A model generated the notes under the pieces. It ran no database searches and was not told the origin of the DNA. It was given only the letters and a program-made list of their open reading frames with translations. This document shows, piece by piece, positions 61,368-64,000 of a DNA stretch of 64,000 bases (within the stretch, counting starts at the first letter, position 1; each line of letters opens with the position of its first letter). The translations under genes were made by a program, and so were the position numbers. The DNA is from Cliona cf. orientalis (lineage: Eukaryota > Porifera > Demospongiae > Clionaida > Clionaidae), in contig OZ005700.1 of the NCBI GenBank assembly GCA_963930775.1, positions 8,876,609 to 8,940,608 on the forward strand, in the 5' to 3' direction.

Positions 61368-61721
61368 GAGCGGCGTTATATACCCGAAACCCGCTTCCAA
61401 CTTAGAAAATTTCCAGAGTATAAGGGGAAAAAAAGGAAATCAATAAATGGAGCGAGGATCGAACTGGGGTCTACGGATCCATACACCAGACCCTTAGCCA
61501 CTACACCACCGTGAACGCCACTGCCAGTTGCTCTTTTGTCACGACTTTATAGACAATAGTAGTACTAACCCTTGCGTATCAAACACTACCCTAAACCAAA
61601 CCCTACCTAGCCTTAGCGTTCATATTATAATACTGTATGATTTAGCCCAGCCCCCTACGGGGGCTGGGCCGTGCGCCTATGGCGCGCGGAGCGCGCGGGT
61701 TTCGGGTACATAACGGGATTC
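61368..61721. mobile_element. Mutator-like (MULE) MITE with 9-bp target duplication
   Basis: 354 bp flanked by ATTTGAATC at 61359-61367 and 61722-61730; the uninterrupted target is visible in the left arm (about 50169). Terminal repeats of about 27 bp share CGTTAT.TACCCGAAACCCGC. Nine-base duplications are typical of Mutator-like elements. It contains a tRNA-like segment (61440-61510) and a hairpin GCCCAGCCCC-CTAC-GGGGGCTGGGC. Confidence 0.85.
61440..61510 (-). repeat. tRNA-like (SINE-type) segment inside the MULE MITE
   Basis: On the minus strand, GTGGTGTAGTGGCTAAGGG resembles a pol III A box and AGTTCGATCC a B box, 32 bp apart. Acceptor and T stems do not pair, so it is not a working tRNA gene. 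Confidence 0.55.
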
Positions 61722-62046
61722 ATTTGAATCTTGGCGGCGAGGTCAAAGGTCGTGCCCTGGGCACGCGCCTTAATAATATTCCAGTTTTTGTCCACGTTCT
61801 TTGCACAGTCAAGGCACAGGTAAGTAGCTCTCCTGATGCCGGCCCCATGGTCCACAAAAACGAAAAGCAAACCTGCCACTGTCTGTCTGCAAGCGCGGGT
61901 AAGTTTTGCAATTTCCTGCGTCAGTTTTTGCGGTAAACAGCCTCTGTGTAATGATATACAAACGAAACGATAGCTTACAAGCCTCTACAGGGCCAGGTAT
62001 AGCGTTTGAACTCTATCTTACTGCTCAGCTGCCATGTGACTCGCTT

Positions 62047-62620
62047 AGAGTCTGGTGAAACGCGTATTCAATTTTGGTTCCGCGCGGCGAGATTGGCCGC
62101 GTCCAATCAGATTGCAGAACGGTGCCACGTCATCAACAAAAGATTGCGATGCTTCGCCATGTACTTTGCACTTTACTTGTAGGAGATGGCTACATGTAGT
62201 TGTTGGACAGCGAAACTGACATTCAGCAAGCGATCATCGAAACTACCCCACGTTTGAATCATGCTAGTGTCTGTGAAGTTTAGGCGAAAGTGGTAAGCTA
62301 CATTTTAGCCCGCAAGAATGTGTTTATCTCTCTTAGTCTACCAGGAGAAAAAATTTTCCTGTTTTTGAAAGCTTACCGCCGTCCTTGTGCCGGGTACAAA
62401 TCAGGCAACGAGACAAGCATAGCACTCGGACTCCACTCTCCAAGGATCCCGCTGGCGCCATAGCCCCAGTAGGTGCTTTTCAAACACTTTGCGCGAATAA
62501 TAATATTAAACAGTGATTGCGCCATCGCCTATAATGAAATTCATTGTGCCATGTCAGATTACGTCACGTACGTGTGGAACCAAAATTGAATACGCATATA
62601 GCGCATTTCACCAGACTCTT
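62047..62620. mobile_element. Foldback element with AGAGTCTGGTGAAA ends
   Basis: Left AGAGTCTGGTGAAACGCGTA then TTCAATTTTGGTTCC; right GGAACCAAAATTGAATACGC then TTTCACCAGACTCT. About 574 bp. No ORF of note inside. Confidence 0.75.
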
Positions 62621-63214
62621 TTTCCGCGTGCGATAAAGAGGCTGGGCACGAGACTACGACTCACCATCCTAGAATTTTCAAAAAAGCGCTATACCTGGCC
62701 CTGCTCCGATCGATGGACTAGCGTATGAACAACAGCGAAGTCAGTTCGTTCGAGTCTCTGGTCTTCAAAATTTGACGCAGGAACTTGGACTTGTTTGAAT
62801 CTGGAAAATGGTCGACGTTCGTTCGCGTTCCCGACTATAAACCGCATTAAAACATACGTGAATTGTGTCCATGCGCAATCATTTATAAATTGCGCGTCGA
62901 ATACTATCCCGTAACCAGTATTGATGATGCTAGTCTCGTAAACCACACCCTCCTACTATACTTCCGCGCCGCAGCGCTGCATCACCAGCATGGCACGCGT
63001 GCTGGTGATACAATATGTAACTGTGTGGACTATTGAACTCTTATCTAACTTTATGAATATGTAATTATTAATTTTGATTTTTGTCTGATGTCATACTTGC
63101 ATTGGGCATGCGCATTGAGTTTTGACTATTAATAAAAGAGTTAACAGTGGAGGTCCTCGCCGAGACCTGAGTAAATCGGTCTTGGGACATAGTCTAAAGT
63201 GAGAACTGAGTAGG

Positions 63215-63352
63215 TAGGTAATAGTTATTGACCAACTCCCGAGGTTTGTATGCAGTATAGAAGCACAAATCCCGAGGGCAAAGCCCGAGGGATGAGTGCT
63301 TCTATACTGCATACAAAGCAAGGGATTGGTCAATAACTATTTTCTAGCCCAT
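63215..63352. mobile_element. Short palindromic foldback element
   Basis: AATAGTTATTGACCAA and TTGGTCAATAACTATT, then GTTTGTATGCAGTATAGAAG and CTTCTATACTGCATACAAAG, are nested inverted copies around a short loop with CCCGAGGG-type hairpins. Confidence 0.8.
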
Positions 63353-63726
63353 TGTTTCCATGGATACAATAAACATGTTTTTAGCCCCCAAGAACTGTAT
63401 GAGTGTTTGCCCTGGCCCTCAGGAACTGTATAATAGTAAATATATGGACATGAGCCCTACAAGGAGGGACTGTATCACATATACAGTACCTTGTATACCT
63501 TAGTAACCACATAGCAACGGGCTAGAAACCTCAGAATAGACTATTTCTTGCTAGGCTAGGGCTAGAAAGAAAGGAACTCTATGCTACTAGCGGTGGAGCA
63601 AGTGTGATATAGTCGTACGTCGTGGTACCTACCGTCTACGGACAGAACAGTTCGAAAAGGACAGTGTGATCGTCGGGAGCGTGAACGTTCTCAACGAATT
63701 TGTTGATTTAGACTGAAAAGGTGGAT

Positions 63727-64000
63727 ATGGCGGACCATGAGGCAGAGGGCCACGAGGTCGAGGAAGCAGCACGTGAACGTCACGAGTTGAGGGCGGGACT
63801 GGGGTCAGGACGACCCTTACCACTCAATTCTAAGAGATTGACTGGAGTCTTGCTGAAGCAGTTGGCGAGAGGACTGGATATCCCATGGCAACACGAAGTT
63901 GAGGAATATCTGAAGAGCTCGTCTCCTCATTGTTGCTGGATTTGGAGCTGTAAAAGGACTCTTCCACCTCCAGTGAAGCTTCTTCCTCAACCAAATCACT
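63727..64000 (+). CDS. Start of an unrecognised ORF, cut by the window end
   Basis: Opens MADHEAEGHEVEEAARERHE, followed by KRLTGVLLKQLARGLDIPW. It stays open to the window edge, but an intron could begin after EEYLK. The LTG.LL..LA..LDIP pattern reminds me of the N-terminal part of multi-copy invertebrate proteins; I cannot name the family. The minus-strand ORFs here are shadows. Confidence 0.4.
   Translation, partial: MADHEAEGHEVEEAARERHELRAGLGSGRPLPLNSKRLTGVLLKQLARGLDIPWQHEVEEYLKSSSPHCCWIWSCKRTLPPPVKLLPQPNH

Larger units (their letters stand above)
50126..61769. mobile_element. Composite region with long inverted arms and TTAA borders
   Basis: Left outer end GGCGCGTGCCCAGGGCACGA directly follows TTAA (50122-50125). 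Right outer end TCGTGCCCTGGGCACGCGCC directly precedes TTAA (61770-61773). The arms stay similar for about 1 kb of shared sequence, through the promoter and first exons of a P2X7-ICD-type gene, once later insertions are discounted. TTAA duplication is typical of the piggyBac and Kolobok DNA-transposon superfamilies. No transposase was found between the arms, so it is either a non-autonomous composite or two partial copies in opposite orientation. Confidence 0.5.

Overview
The window looks like nuclear DNA of an early-branching animal, most likely a sponge. Genes are close together and their introns are short. Metazoan families such as caveolin, SPOP-like MATH-BTB, SEC23IP, NUP214 and ARH3 are present. 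Short inverted-repeat elements (MITEs) lie in introns and between genes. The species call is inference; no sequence search was possible. Exon borders were read by eye from GT/GC-AG sites, reading frame and family alignment from memory.

Layout. 0.3-0.5 kb: last exon of an unrecognised plus-strand gene. 0.9-6.7 kb: four tandem caveolin genes on the minus strand, all with the same three-exon plan. 7.0-12.3 kb: SEC23IP (WWE-like, SAM and DDHD regions), minus strand. 12.6-12.8 kb: a tiny two-exon gene for ATP synthase subunit k (DAPIT), divergent from MAK16 (13.1-15.4 kb, plus). 15.5-16.6 kb: a SPOP-like MATH-BTB gene. 16.8-23.9 kb: RRP12 (minus) with a tRNA-Val(AAC) inside an intron. RRP12 shares a 150-bp divergent promoter region with NUP214 (24.1-38.0 kb, plus). 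Ribosome biogenesis (MAK16, RRP12) and trafficking or pore genes (SEC23IP, NUP214) therefore form a conserved housekeeping block.

38.3-48.4 kb is the most unusual part. Three paralogous genes encode secreted, probably helical proteins of 222-224 residues. Each has three exons, both introns are phase 0, and each has a conserved N-x-T sequon at the start of exon 3. Between copies 1 and 2, on the other strand, is a seven-exon gene for a single-pass membrane protein with a signal peptide, a Cys-containing ectodomain, a Ser/Thr-rich stalk and a short tail. I propose a candidate ligand family (helical-cytokine-like) next to a candidate receptor; this is a hypothesis. The PAR-metabolism gene ARH3 (ADPRS) lies between copies 2 and 3. 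An intronless 353-codon ORF with internal repeats and a displaced C-terminal frame follows.

50.1-61.8 kb is repeat territory. It is bounded by long inverted arms with TTAA at both outer ends. Each arm carries a copy of a gene with the P2X7 intracellular (zinc-binding 'ballast') type domain; the left copy looks complete and the right one is truncated. Between the arms are a 149-bp satellite array, a CCCCCTGCCAAAC minisatellite, a 296-bp direct duplication and several foldback elements. 61.8-64 kb has more foldback elements and the start of an unrecognised plus-strand ORF cut by the window end.
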